The notes: generated by a model not told the origin, from the letters alone. Numbered from the stretch's first letter, positions 26,369 to 37,475 are shown. The stretch is 64,000 bases of DNA from Circinella minor (GCA_016758965.1 JAEPRB010000116.1:1-64000), one strand, 5' to 3'. Numbers and translations: made by a program.

Positions 26369-26644
26369 ATGCTTTCCTCATCATCCCAAGACTCAATCCA
26401 ATATGTTGATTTCATTCAACTTCATTATGGGTTATCTACTCTGGACAATTCTAGTCATCAATCAACTTCCAGCAATAGCATTACTAGTGTAAACTCTCTC
26501 GGAAAGGAGTCAGCAAGATTATCAATCTCAAGTCATTTGAAAAAGGAATCAAATAGCCTTTTTGACGGGCTAAAAAATCAAAATCCACCTAGTGCTACTA
26601 CTTCTTATCAAGCCAAGGCCCATTATCTTTTACTCCGAAAGTAG
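26369..26644 (+). CDS. Small serine-rich hypothetical protein
   Basis: A 91-aa ORF starting MLSSSSQDSIQYVDFIQLHYG and continuing Ser/Asn-rich to HYLLLRK. I choose the first ATG after the TATA box at 26251. There is no signal peptide or membrane segment and I do not recognise the family. No intron is evident. The TATA box with correct spacing and the protein-like composition argue that it is a real small gene, although it lies among transposon relics, so it could also be a remnant. Confidence 0.4.
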   Translation: MLSSSSQDSIQYVDFIQLHYGLSTLDNSSHQSTSSNSITSVNSLGKESARLSISSHLKKESNSLFDGLKNQNPPSATTSYQAKAHYLLLRK

Positions 26645-27477
26645 AGTTTTGCATGAGCATTATTTCAACGTGTAATATAGACCCTCCCACATCCTAAATT
26701 ATATATCAAACACCCATTCCCCCTAATTCATATGCTATATACATATTACTCAAATACCATTAGAAAAACACTTTATATCATATAATAAATCATTGCCATT
26801 TTAATAATTTACTATATAAACAACTCCTCATTTTTTATTTTTGTTTAAGTTATTACATTACTAAACAAACAATATCTTGAACAAATTGTTGTTATGTACG
26901 TGCAGAGCATTTTAATAATTATGATTATTTTTGACAATAACACAAAGAAACGTATCTGCATGTAAGAATAATGGATGTTGTTTCAAAGCACAATCGAGAT
27001 CTTCGTCATGTTTCAATTCAATAAGATCGTTGTTGTTGTCTCGATAATATAATAAGTTAAACTGATACAATCCAGGAGAACGCTTTCGGTTTTCAATCTT
27101 TCGTTATATAATAATAAAAATCATGTTTCATGTCGTTAAAATAAAAACTTCACATAACAAATAAGTATTTATACTATCATTATTAAAATAAAATAGGGCA
27201 AAAGCCTTGTCTCGTAACTGCTCTACGTATAGTAATGTTTTTTGGAGCAAGAAACTGGAAGATAGATGGTCTCCCGAACTCGTCTTCGTTGACAACCTTT
27301 ATAGTAATACACTTTCTCATAATGTGTTCCATTGGTTTTACTATTAAATGCTTGTGATAGTAAGATCCAAAGACAGTGTTGATTATAACGTGGGGAAAGA
27401 ATTTTGATTGAAGAGAAGCGATAATAAATAGAGTATATATATACAATATATCGATAATATTGAAGTCAGACAAAAGT
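26645..27477. other. Non-coding or decayed, no clear gene
   Basis: AT-rich. A minus-strand stop-free stretch at 27183-27473 (containing IIRKC-like and FGRPSIFQFLAPKNITIRRA segments) reads somewhat like protein but begins without an ATG at its 5' end and has no known motif; it may be a relic. Confidence 0.4.
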
Positions 27478-28062
27478 TACCGGTAAGCTGGAACCCATTA
27501 AACAGGTATTTGATACACTTGCCCAGCAATATTTACCCAATCAAACTAATAATACGTACGAGTTTGCTTAAACGTTATACTGTATCAGTTTCCCTCGTTT
27601 GTAGTATAATTTTATTAAACCAATAAGGTCGATCGACAAACTGTTTGTAACAATAATATTATTTCTTTTTTTCCAAATTCACATCCTCCGCTTTTTTCTT
27701 CTTCATGTAGTTGGTCATTATTATTTAACACTTAACTGTGCTGCTAATTCAATCTATCTCTATAAATTTACACAATCGCTCATCATGCTCTATATCAATA
27801 CGCCTCTTGTTGTGAATCCAGTTAACAATACATCAACTTGCCGATTGCAAATATTTCATAAATGTTATATTTTTATCACTAGAAGTCAAACCCACAGTAA
27901 CAACACTATTTTAAACAGCTAGCTTCATTAACGTATGAGCTATTATATTTTTCGTATCACGTACAGCTTGTTGAATCATTTACTACATGTGGTTTATTGC
28001 TGCCAGCTGAGACTCACAAGCTAAACAGGTATTTCGCTAAAGCGGTATAGATCCTCACATAT
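27478..28062. repeat. CCGGTA-motif remnant related to the fold-back element
   Basis: CCATTAAACAGGTAT near 27496-27510 and CTAAACAGGTATTTCGCTAAAGCGG near 28019-28043 match the inner arm motifs of the element at 22682-23604. They mark a degraded second copy; its borders cannot be fixed precisely. Confidence 0.45.
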
Positions 28063-29130
28063 TAAGAATACCATATTAATTACAAAAATCTGTACGTATA
28101 TATATTATTCTACTGATGTACGTATGAATATCTTATTCAAGTATACAGCACCGTGTGCTTGTAAACTATTAATATAATGGTACGTGGTATAGTTTTTTTC
28201 GTGATTCTACTCAAACCTAGCATATGGCTGAAAAATGTGTGTCATACGAATATACGTATAAATAATTGTAGCTTAAAAATTGAAAACTTGGTTCACGAAC
28301 AACCCTGTATATAATAATTGGCAACAATTGTGTGTACTGGAAGCTTCAATTATTATGTTCACTTTTACCCTAGTGCAGAAGCCATGAAAAGTAGTGTCCA
28401 TATTAAATTATTTTGCTAATAATTACATACGTAGCCATAAAAAAAGAAGTATCACCAAAACATAAAGGAAAGAATAATAAAAAAGATTTATGTAGAGTAA
28501 CGGAAGAGTTTCGTTTATCTAAAGAAAAAGGCTGAAATCGTAGAGAAATGTAACTATAGAAGTGAAGGAGGTCAAGAAAACAATTTTATTGAAAGAAAGC
28601 ACAATACGTAATAGTTGGTTTATGCGAAAAGCTTTCAATCATTGGTTGAACAAGAATAAACTCAAAGGCATCATCCTGCATTCGATTTTCTTGTATAACA
28701 TGTTATATAACACTTCTTTACAAGAAATTATAGTTTCTTTGGAAAAATAGGTTGTTACACCAATAAGACACAAGTTTCAATTCGACAAAAAGGGTAATTT
28801 GTTTCCGGGGTTACGTTTTTTTTTTCTTTTTGTTTATTTGTAAATTAGTAAAGAAACCCCATTTACTTGTAAAAATAATAAATCTTATACAGTGCTGATA
28901 TCTTGTGAAATAACTTCAAATATTATAACAAGAGTTAGAAGAAGCTCTTTTGACAGTTTAATATAATTTGCACATGTGTCTTTTTTTTGACCCAATACGT
29001 ATGGAAAATATCTTAGAAAAAATTGACCAATTTAAGAAACTTCTTTTCAGTCAATGTTATTGTGTAATTAAATCATTTATAATAAGTTTCTATGAGATTG
29101 AAGGAAGGTGAAAGAAGTTGTTCAAAAAAA
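28063..29130. other. Non-coding, no gene seen
   Basis: About 1.1 kb of AT-rich DNA. One 62-codon stop-free stretch (28562-28750) has no supporting motif. Confidence 0.45.
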
Positions 29131-29256
29131 TTATATAAACAAGCAACTTTCACAACAAAATATTTATTTCTTCACTTCTTTACAGTCTTTATATTCATCT
29201 TTTGTCTCAAAACAACGAAAGCTATACTTTTTCAATCCAATTTTCAAAAAATAATA

Positions 29257-29476
29257 ATGTTTCCATTCACACGATCCAACAAGAAAATTAAGAGTGAGAT
29301 TAACTCTGCATCAAAGAAAGTAACTAAGCGTGAGCAAAATGAAAATAGACCTATCGCGTCTTCTAAATTTCTCAAAGATCCGGTGAGAAATAGTAATTCT
29401 GGGTCAATTTATTGATCCAATGGGTGGTCGAGCAACTTATACTCAAGGCATCGATCCAACTAATACAGGTGCTTAA
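29257..29476 (+). pseudogene. Small frameshifted gene (FLKDP ... IDPMGGRATYTQG)
   Basis: The ORF from the ATG at 29257 (MFPFTRSNKKIKSEINS...) reaches SSKFLKDPVRNSNSG and then hits TGA at 29413-29415. In the frame shifted by one base the coding texture continues without a break as IDPMGGRATYTQGIDPTNTGA to TAA at 29474-29476. The switch coincides with a GGG at about 29400, so one extra G explains it. A TATA box at 29132 and an A/C/T leader support a once normal small gene. I do not recognise the family with certainty. The break may be real or an assembly error. Confidence 0.5.
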
Positions 29477-30478
29477 TAATAATAACCAAACTTATATACT
29501 CTTATTATATCCCCTCCCCCCTTTTTTTTTCTAGCTATACTCCCAAGCAAAAAAAAAAAAATTCCTTTTTAGTCATTATTTCATTCTTATTGTTATATAC
29601 CATTTTCCTCATGATAAAAAGCATATCACTATCATTATAAAAAAAATATATATCATACTTTAGCCTCTTTCATTTATCATTACTTGTATTTTTATTAACT
29701 ATTATACGTACTATTATCATTACTATCATATTCCCATCATTATCATTATCAGTATCATGTATTGTCTATTATATTATATCTCAATAAAATCATATTCATC
29801 TTTTTTTTTAATGTTTCAAACGAAATAATAATTGTCCATCTTTAAACAAATTGCCTTTTTAAAGTAATTTATTACCATATTTGAATTAGATATGTTCATG
29901 GATTCTTTAATAACTATAAAATAATATAATAGTTATCTGGATATAATTACTCAGTCAGCAAAATATACATAAAAAATAAAAAAGTGAACTGTTTTCGTTT
30001 TATTAGAATAGTATGTTATTTCTTTCTTACTATTATTACTCTATGAATTATTGTTTTTATAATATCGTCATTGACCATATAATAAGATGTAAGACTATTT
30101 GTGGATCATAAGACTTTCACAATATATATATCTTGGAGACAATAAAAAAGAAAGGAAAAAAAAATGTTTCACTCATTTCAGTAACACTCACCATTGGCAA
30201 GTATATATTTTGTGTGCCCCAGACTTATTTACTTTTAGTTGAAACATTCAGAAGTTTTAATAAAAGAACTGGAAATGTTTAAACTCTACCACGAATTCAC
30301 ATAATGGGGATCTGTAATATTTTTATATTTAGTTCAAACAAATGGCATTTCGTGAAAAGAAAATAAAAAAAAAAAGAAAATGGAGGAAATGAATTATATG
30401 TGCGTGGTCAAACGCGTGTTTTTATAAAATTAAAAAAGAATTCAACTCATCGTCATACGCAAAAAAAAATATTTATTA
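29477..30478. other. Non-coding, no gene seen
   Basis: One kilobase of AT-rich DNA between the small frameshifted gene and the TA target site of the large element. Repeated TCATTATCATTA-like simple sequence is present around 29690-29760. Confidence 0.5.
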
Positions 30479-30480
30479 TA

Positions 30481-30574
30481 CAGGTTTTTTCCAAAATTGT
30501 TTGCGCCAAGCAGAAATAATTTTGCGCTTTCATATTAATTTTTTTGCGTTACTCGATAAATATTTTGCGTTGCC
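30481..30574 (+). repeat. Left terminal inverted repeat of 7-kb element
   Basis: It pairs with 37392-37475 as an inverted repeat with only scattered differences. It contains the first four TTGCG motifs. Confidence 0.8.
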
Positions 30575-30662
30575 TGGGAAACAAATTTGCGCTAGTAATT
30601 TTGCGTCAATAATTTTGCATTGCGTTTATATTTTTGCGTTCCTATTTTGTGTCCTTTTTGCG
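30501..30662 (+). repeat. Subterminal TTGCG repeat cluster, helically phased
   Basis: TTGCG occurs at 30501, 30522, 30544, 30565, 30587, 30601, 30620, 30634 and 30658. The first five are spaced 21, 22, 21 and 22 bp, two turns of the helix. In the right arm the complement CGCAA lies at 37452 and 37409 (43 bp apart) with a degenerate copy between them. Such arrays at element ends are commonly transposase-binding sites; that role here is inferred. Confidence 0.65.
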
Positions 30663-30889
30663 CTTTTGATAATATAATTATATATCAACTTTTATTTTAT
30701 TGAAAAGCTAGCTATAAAACAAAAAAAAATCTACTACAGCTTGTTACAAGACTTTTTTTTCGAGACAAGCATCAAAAAACGATTTCGCATGCTTGATCCC
30801 AACACAGTCATTCCTGGTTACTCTTTTAACAGCTTCAGTTATTCTCGGGGTCAATTGATTCTTCTCACTCAACTTGTCTCTTCAAACAC

Positions 30890-31490
30890 CTACCATGATA
30901 ATAATATTAAACTTAAGAACAATAATGCTGGCCACATCTCATACTTACTTAGCTTCACCTTTGACCAGAACTCTTCAATTGGATTGAGGAAGGGGGAATA
31001 GGGAGCACTTGTACCCACGTTGTTCCACAAGACAACCAATTGATTTATTTGTATGGATGGGCGCGTTATCCATTACCAAGTAACGTCCTTTCATATTATT
31101 TTCATCAAGAATATCCATAACCTTGTCGAGAAACTCAACAAAATGTTCTGTACGTGTTCCAATGCGAGCATTCAACACAGTGGTACCATCATTTCGCTTT
31201 CGTTTTTTACTACTTTGTACAGCTTGTGGTTTTCTAACCGACACATTGATAACACCAAGCTCACAGATAGCACCGAGGATAGTAATGGATACACCACGTT
31301 GCGAAGGAATTACAGCTCGAGCAGGACTTCCTCTCTTGGATCGACCAAAATTACGACGTATATGGAGGTTAAAACCAGCTTCATCGATAAATACACAACG
31401 ATCATCGAAGTCAAACTCAGGATCATTGTTTCATTGACTGATCAACTTTGCGCGTTTATCCAGTGTTACTTCTGCCACCCTAGCCATTGG
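30890..31490 (-). pseudogene. Tc1/mariner-type transposase relic (catalytic domain)
   Basis: Read on the minus strand: CVFIDEAGFNLHI (first Asp), then SITILGAICELGVINVS, then TRTEHFVEFLDKVMDILDE, YLVMDNAPIH (second Asp) and, after a frame change near 30990, PFLNPIEEFWSKVK (final Glu). This is the DDE pattern of the IS630-Tc1-mariner superfamily, and it closely parallels the transposase at 55311-56696. An in-frame TGA at about 31436, where the neighbouring codons suggest a former sense codon, and the frameshift in the last third inactivate it. The N-terminal DNA-binding part is not attached on this strand. Confidence 0.75.
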
Positions 31491-31734
31491 TAACTTTTCG
31501 CAAAATTACAGCGCTGGAAATTGAATTTGGCCATGCAAAATAAAAACGAGCTATACTTTTGAAAATGGGCCTTATTTTCCAAATTGAGCTACCTAAACAA
31601 ACTTGAGCATCGACCTTATAAGTGAACTGTGTCATGAAAAATTTAAGCTTTCATCTCCTAAAATGGCATGTCTCCGAATATGAGGCAAGAAAACATCAAC
31701 ATATATATATATATATATATATAAATGTGATGGA

Positions 31735-32160
31735 AGACGATAACACCACTGATAACAATACTACTACCACCGACGAGAGAATTGTACTAATTTTCTAAAA
31801 CTATATGGAATAAGAAGGCGTCACTGACATCAATTACAAGGGAAAGATGGAAGAAAAAGAAAAAAAGAAAAGAATCTACCAACAACAATGATGTGCCTTC
31901 ACGTCATCCTCGTAGCTCATACAACACAAAACATGATATTAAAGTTGTGAAGATGATTGATTCATTACAAGAAAATGAAGGCATGTCGATTAAGTCGCTA
32001 TAAGCAAAGATACTTTGGTTTATTCAACTATCAAAAGTCGAGTACAGCAATGAAATTAATTTTTCAACAACTATAAAGAAAGATTTGTTGGCTCATCCAA
32101 AAAGGCTGGTCGTGAATCAAAGCTCAATGATGAGGATACCACCAAATCAAACTTTTGAAG
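31735..32160 (+). pseudogene. Transposase helix-turn-helix relic, opposite strand
   Basis: On the plus strand, HDIKVVKMIDSLQENEGMS, then (after frame changes) VYSTIKSRVQQ and SSKKAGRESKLNDED resemble the N-terminal region of the transposase at 56109-56696 (QQDINKLIALLVKQVPIKDA ... KSQWQKTG ... KKRGRR). It contains several stops. It runs opposite to the catalytic relic next to it, so either an internal inversion or a second, different transposase copy is involved. Confidence 0.4.
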
Positions 32161-32216
32161 GCCCTTGACTATTTGTAATTATATAGCAGTTAAATTATCC
32201 ATAAATCAATCGTAAC

Positions 32217-32637
32217 TTATTGCGGTTGCCATAGTAAAAGTACGATGCTTGTAATAATAAGTGTATAGACAGACGGGAGCATATCCCAATAATATACAGA
32301 TTCAATCTTGTGACATTCAGTTGCGTCAAAATTCATAACATTCCTCTTGCCACCGTCGGCTAGTATAAAACAAATTAGGTAACCTTCGGATAGATACGAT
32401 GGCATAAATATTATCAACGTCAATCGATGTGTTACGTAGTATCAAAGGATATCCAATGCCGATTTTTTTCTTTCTTCTCAGTCGTCTTTTCCATGATGAT
32501 AAAATGGGAAAAGGAGTAAAAGACATATCTCTAACCATATCATTACTACCACTAGCAGGTAAGAAGAAATATGCAGGAACAAAAGCTTCCAAAATCAAGT
32601 ATTGAACTACTGTGGAGGTAGCAGTATATTTACCCAT
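32217..32637 (-). pseudogene. Frameshifted ORF of unknown family inside the 7-kb element
   Basis: Two overlapping minus-strand frames (32326-32637 and 32217-32423) appear to be one coding stretch with a one-base frame change near 32410. The first part begins at an ATG (MGKYTATSTVVQYLILEAF); the second ends with a hydrophobic C-terminal segment (SVYTLIITSIVLLLW). I do not recognise it. It could be extra cargo or a fragment of host DNA. Confidence 0.35.
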
Positions 32638-32929
32638 AATTAGCGTTTTGATTTTATTAATGTCAAAGTTATTGATCGACCATAATGATAGCTTTGCACC
32701 TGTTTTGATTTGGCAAATAATAAAAAAAGTAGTAGATCAAATGAACAAGTAAAGAAAGGAAAAGAGAAAGGATGACGGATGTTACGAGTAGTGTAGCGCT
32801 GGTATGGTAAAAAAAAAAGGATTACTAACTGGATAAACTGTGTAATGAAGTTTCTTCTCGCTTCCAGAAATCACAAGAAACAAAACATGAGAGTAAAATT
32901 GCATGGTGCGATGTTATACATAAAAGAAA

Positions 32930-33130
32930 ATATTTTATTTTGTTGATACGTATTAATGATTATGTTATTGTTGCTGTTGTTGAGTTTGAGGTTGCAAAGA
33001 TGACGCTGTGGTTGGTTAGGTGGTTGGAAGCAACCGCATTGGCCCATGACTTTGATCTGGTTGGTAAGCAGGTGCTGCAGCAGCTTGGTAAACAAGCAAC
33101 ATCTGTTGCTGTGAATGTTAAATTTTTTCT
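32930..33130 (-). pseudogene. Gln/Pro-rich C-terminal relic
   Basis: The minus strand reads QQQMLLVYQAAAAPAYQPDQ, then a TAA where the surrounding repeat suggests CAA, then SSLQPQTQQQQQ and a stop. Gln/Pro/Ala-rich tails of this kind are common in transcription regulators, but the fragment is too short to name. No upstream coding part is visible. Confidence 0.3.
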
Positions 33131-33600
33131 TATTGCCGTTTGAACAAAAATGTTAGTTGTCACAATATACATAATTATATTGAATGAATGACTTGGGGGA
33201 AAGAATTATTATATATTTATAGGGATACTATTATTATTTTAGTGGAAATGTATAGGTTTCTTAAACAATTATATTTCTGTATCAACGTGCTCACATGAAT
33301 TTACACTGTAATCGAATGGATCTGCTAATATGTAATCCAAAGTGAATGCGGCAAAAAGTTATAAAAACTATTTGCATGTTGGACATCGAATATATATGGA
33401 TTAACAGTTAGCTTTGAAAATAAAGGTGTTATTACAAATAAGGGGTGTGCTTATAACCATCTTTTATCATCCATTAGTGAATGCATTTATTTTATTTTTT
33501 AGGTGAAAAATTATTAAGGATATAAAAAGGAAAAAATAGCAGACTGTTATATATATATCGTGAGAGGATGAATAAAAAGAAAAATAGAAAAAATATAATA

Positions 33601-33733
33601 GGGGGTTTCAAAAATGAATTTTTTTCGCAGTTTTCGTGAAATCTGCGAAATTGAAATCTGCGTCTCTTGAGACGCAGTTTATACTTCTTGAAGTCAGATT
33701 TCAAAAAATTAATTTTTCATTTTTGAAACCCCC
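33601..33733. mobile_element. Near-palindromic element, copy 1 (133 bp)
   Basis: The ends are GGGGGTTTCAAAAATGAA and its inverse. The centre is a palindrome CTGCGTCTCTTGAGACGCAG. The whole unit can fold on itself. It sits 28 bp beyond the stop of the F-box gene. The left flank ends in TA; the right flank begins TTA. Confidence 0.75.
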
Positions 33734-33760
33734 TTATAACTCCCCTTAACTATAAAGCCA

Positions 33761-36700
33761 TCAATCTTCGAAATCATCGTCCATTATTCTTGCACTTGAA
33801 AGATAGCTTGGGTGGTTCTTGGCAAATAGTTCGCATACTTTTTGATTTCCAGTGTTCAACGCATTACTATACCCGCAGTTCATCATCTCCAAGGCCTTGA
33901 CCCGAATATCAAGCTCAACAACATCTACTCTACCATCCGCTTCATTTGCAGCCCGTTCTAAAATATCAAGGCATTCGACGATCTTACATTTGTATCTGGA
34001 TGGTTTCGTATTTTTCTCGTCAATCTTCTGTTGTAATATGTTGAAAGAGTCAACACCCTTCACGTAAAGCTTGTATTCTGGTAATTTCTTTGCTACTCGT
34101 AATAAGTTTCTAATGGCTACCTTGGTAATGGATAGAGTTGCAATGGCGTTGATTATAGCTGCTGATAAACTATGAGCCGTTGCTTTGTTAGTTGTTCCAA
34201 ATGCCATATAATTACAATAAAAAAGTGGATTCAATGGATACAGTCCAGCCAGCACAAATCAGTTACTTTGGAAAGACCATTTGTAACTAGATCCAACCTT
34301 TGAATATTGCCGTAAATGCCTATTACTTGATACATATTTGGCTGGAATCGTTCTTCTTTTAATGACATCTGCTACGTTATTTCCCGCCTTTAATGATGAT
34401 GGCAAACAACTAATCGACGATCCTAGGAAAGGGGTGGTCTTGTCGTAGGTACTGTTACCAACAAACCCACCAGTAACAACCAATTCCATATAACCAATTT
34501 TTACTGATGCTTCATAATAATAAGATCCCGTTGTTGCTTTCTGTTCTTTTATAAGTGCCTTAGCTGATGTTTCATATTTGGTAGGTGCAGCATCAGCACA
34601 GTCATCTAGATCCGAGTTGTTGTGCCAATATACATCGATGCTGATTGGGGTTAAAAAATGATCACCAAACATGATAAATGATTCAAGAAACTGCGACGCA
34701 TATTCGTTGACTAAATCGTTGGCTTGTTCAAATGATGTACCAGATGCATTGGGAGGCACCTTTTCGACATTAGCTTGAGTATCGTCAATTATATATATAT
34801 TGTTGTCTTCGACAAGCTTCAGTGCTGATAGTGGTATGGTCGTAGCAACAGGGGTTGTAGTGGTTATTGAACTAATTGTGTTCGTGTCAGTCTTTCGTCT
34901 TTTAGCTACACCTGCCTTCCATGCAAGATCCTTCATTTCATAATAATTTTTTTTGATGTTGTATGGTGTTTCTACATCATCAAGATGTCCATACTCGTGA
35001 TTCATTCTATGGCGTCCGAAGGTATTAATGATGGAGTATGGGTTTCATCTGATGTTGTTATTGTTCTTGATGGTGTGCTTGTTTCATTCGATGTTGTTAT
35101 TGTTCTTGATGATGTGCTTGTTTCATTTGATGTTGATATTGTTGTTGACGATATGTGTACTTCATTCAATGCTGCTGTTGGTGGTGCGTGTGTTTTGTTG
35201 GATGTAGCTGTTGTTGTCGATGCATGGCTTTCATTGAAAACTATTTTTTTTATTAACCCATTGTTATATCAATCAAATATAATAAAATAAAGAGACATTA
35301 AAAAGTCAATGAGACCCAAAAGAACAATAATTGAACTGAAGTTTATTAAAATAAAATATTATCTCTATTTATATGAATCTTATTATCAGTGGGATATATA
35401 TTGATATGTGTATATAGCTATACGTAAGATTTAAATTTGTCATGGCCGTGTGAATTATGAATATAAGATTAATGATATTAAGATTAGACTTTGAGCGGTT
35501 GACGATATGATATATCTACGCAGCTGTTATCTGTTATCATTATAGAAGACAGACTTCTGTGTTCTTACAAATCATGGTCCAAATAGGGAAGTACACGAAA
35601 TGTCAGCAAAGCATAATTAACAATACGCTGTACCTTAATAATTAAAATGACAAATAATTATCTTTATGAATAATATGTGTTGGATACAACACCCATCAGT
35701 TTCACTGGAGATTGCTGCTGTTGTTATTATTGTTTGTGCTGATGATGTATTATCACCCTTTTTCAAAATGGATCCAGAAACCATTTTAGGTATAATTATT
35801 TTAATAGGGGGTTTCAAAAATGAAAAATTAATTTTTTGAAATCTGCAAAATTTCGCAGATTTCGTAGACTTCAAGAAGTATAAACTGCGTCTCAAGAGAC
35901 GCAGATTTCAATTTCGCAGATTTCACGAAAACTGCGAAAAAAATTCATTTTTGAAACCCCCTAATAACCAGTGTTCTTGAAGTATATACAGTTTTGTTAA
36001 TAATCATAGGCATGATATCTATTGCTTGGTGTGTCGAAATGGACAGATCCACAGGTCTATTGATACTTGTCACATCCTTCAAGATCATTCTTGCAGAACG
36101 TTTTGAGAGAGCCCCACTTCTAGAAATATCAACATTCACAACTGAATTGAATTTATAAAGCCTTGTTTTGAAAATCTCTGAAAAACCGTCTTCTTCTGTT
36201 TTAAGTTCGACTTTGCAATGGGTGGCGAAACGTTGCGGGAAAACACTCGTCAAATTCCAATTATGATGCGTGAATATAAAAGGGGGTTGCTGTTGGTCGT
36301 TTGGAAATCATACTATACATTTCATTACAAGTTGTCGCAAGTTTGAATATTTCTTGGTAATTAAGATTATCAGAGATTAAGTCGAGTACTTCAGGTGGAA
36401 GTTTGAGCAATCGTTCAAGTATGGATGGAGTAGCTTCAGGTTCTTGTGTGGCGAGCGTCATTATTGTGTATGCGTTTTTTTTAAGATTCACAAAAAAATA
36501 AGGTCTATTCTTTTTAACAGTTTTTCCGCTCATTTTTTTTTTGGGGGGGGGCTAAGATGATTTCCCCCTCCACATGAATTCCGAAAAACAATTCTTGTGA
36601 TTCGTTATTTGTCGGCAGCACAAAAACTTTGGCCCTTTTTTTTCTTTCTTCAACAAACTCGACTTCCCAGTATCCGAAAATGACCTGGTTTGTTTGGAGA

Positions 36701-36783
36701 TTTACTTTGGGCAGTATACGTTTGGTTCTGTAAAGTATGGTCTGGACATTGAGGTCATGGGACTGTACTTTAGATTCAGTCAT
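33761..36783 (-). pseudogene. F-box protein gene, copy A, decayed cargo of the 7-kb element
   Basis: The best preserved member of a local multicopy family, read on the minus strand in five stretches: 36783-36514 (MTESKVQSHDLNVQT...), 36533-36261 with an F-box (LLKLPPEVLDLISDNLN), 36253-35945 (FPQRFATHCKVEL ... NKTVYTSRTLV), about 35800-35635 and 35290-34990 (Ser/Thr-rich repeats), then 35005-34259 and 34255-33761 (C-terminal part ending DDDFED). Breaks: a one-base shift at a poly-C/poly-A tract near 36535, another near 36260, a near-palindromic insertion at 35807-35961, and frame changes near 35000 and 34257. F-box proteins recruit substrates to SCF ubiquitin ligases through Skp1; that is known of the family, not shown here. 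It is clearly inactive in this form unless several breaks are assembly errors. Confidence 0.6.
35807..35961. mobile_element. Near-palindromic element, copy 2 (155 bp, inverted)
   Basis: The reverse complement of copy 1 at 33601-33733 with about 22 extra bases in one arm. It is flanked by TA on both sides (TA|GGGGG...CCCCC|TA). It interrupts the F-box gene right after VYTSRTLV: in relic B at 22 kb, which lacks the insertion, the protein continues there. Confidence 0.8.
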
Positions 36784-37391
36784 GGAAAACGCTGGAGTTG
36801 TTTGTTATAATGCTTTTTGTTTTCTTGTGATTCATAGTGATCACAGGTTTACAGCCACAAGCAAAGATTCTTGTATACATATATACAAAACAGTATTCTC
36901 ATTCGCTATTGATGATCAGTAGGTTAATTTTCTTTGTTTTTTTTTCTTTATTAAGTCGTAGGTTTTTGGCAAGTTCCCTTTTTTCACCCTTTTTTTACCC
37001 TTTTTTTTTTTGTTAGGATAGATGTTTTTAAGTCATTTATAATGATTGAGGTTAGGGAAAACAATCTTTATTACAGAAAAAAAAACCCACATATATAAAT
37101 AAATATTTTTTATTCAATGTGATTATGTCTGGGGAAAAATGCAATCAGAGAAAAGGCGTTCTGCGTTGGTTACAACTTTACAATGTGTTAATTAGCAGCT
37201 TTATAATAAATTTCACTTGCAAAAAGAATATTACATTTTGTGCAGATACCATATATTACCCGGCAGCTCAAATTGGTCTAGCATAGCTAAATATCAACGT
37301 GTATGTCTCATTTTTCCTCAGCTCACCTAACTTTGGCTCAATTTCATGTTGTGGCTCACTCTCAAAGCCATGGCCTATTTTCATCCCTGCA

Positions 37392-37475
37392 AAATCTTTA
37401 TCGAGTAACGCAAAAAAATTAATATGGAAACGCGAAATTATTTCTGCTTGGCGCAAATAATTTGGAAAAAACCTG
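37392..37475 (-). repeat. Right terminal inverted repeat of 7-kb element
   Basis: Inverse partner of 30481-30574, ending GGAAAAAACCTG before TA. The segment shared with the left end includes AATTATTTCTGCTTGGCGCAA. Confidence 0.8.

Larger units (their letters stand above)
30481..37475. mobile_element. 6995-bp TA-flanked element with transposase relic and F-box cargo
   Basis: The ends are inverted repeats of about 90 bp: 30481-30574 against 37392-37475, both starting CAGGTTTTTTCCAAA and sharing TTGCGCCAAGCAGAAATAAT. TA dinucleotides flank both ends (30479-30480 and 37476-37477), the target choice of the IS630-Tc1-mariner superfamily. Contents from left to right are: subterminal TTGCG repeats, a decayed transposase catalytic domain (minus), a helix-turn-helix relic (plus), two short relics (minus), a near-palindromic insertion, and a decayed F-box gene (minus) with a second near-palindrome inside. 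At 7 kb it is far larger than a standard Tc1 element (1.3-2.4 kb). All coding parts are broken, so it cannot now move by its own enzyme. Confidence 0.75.

Noticed and set aside
30741..31493. Plus-strand ORFs overlapping the 7-kb element transposase
   Set aside because: They are the reverse strand of the minus-strand transposase relic, which carries the DDE motifs.
34985..35290. Plus-strand ORF with repeated Val/Asp residues
   Set aside because: The reverse strand of a Ser/Thr-rich repeat (SNETSTSSRTITT-like) in the F-box gene explains it.
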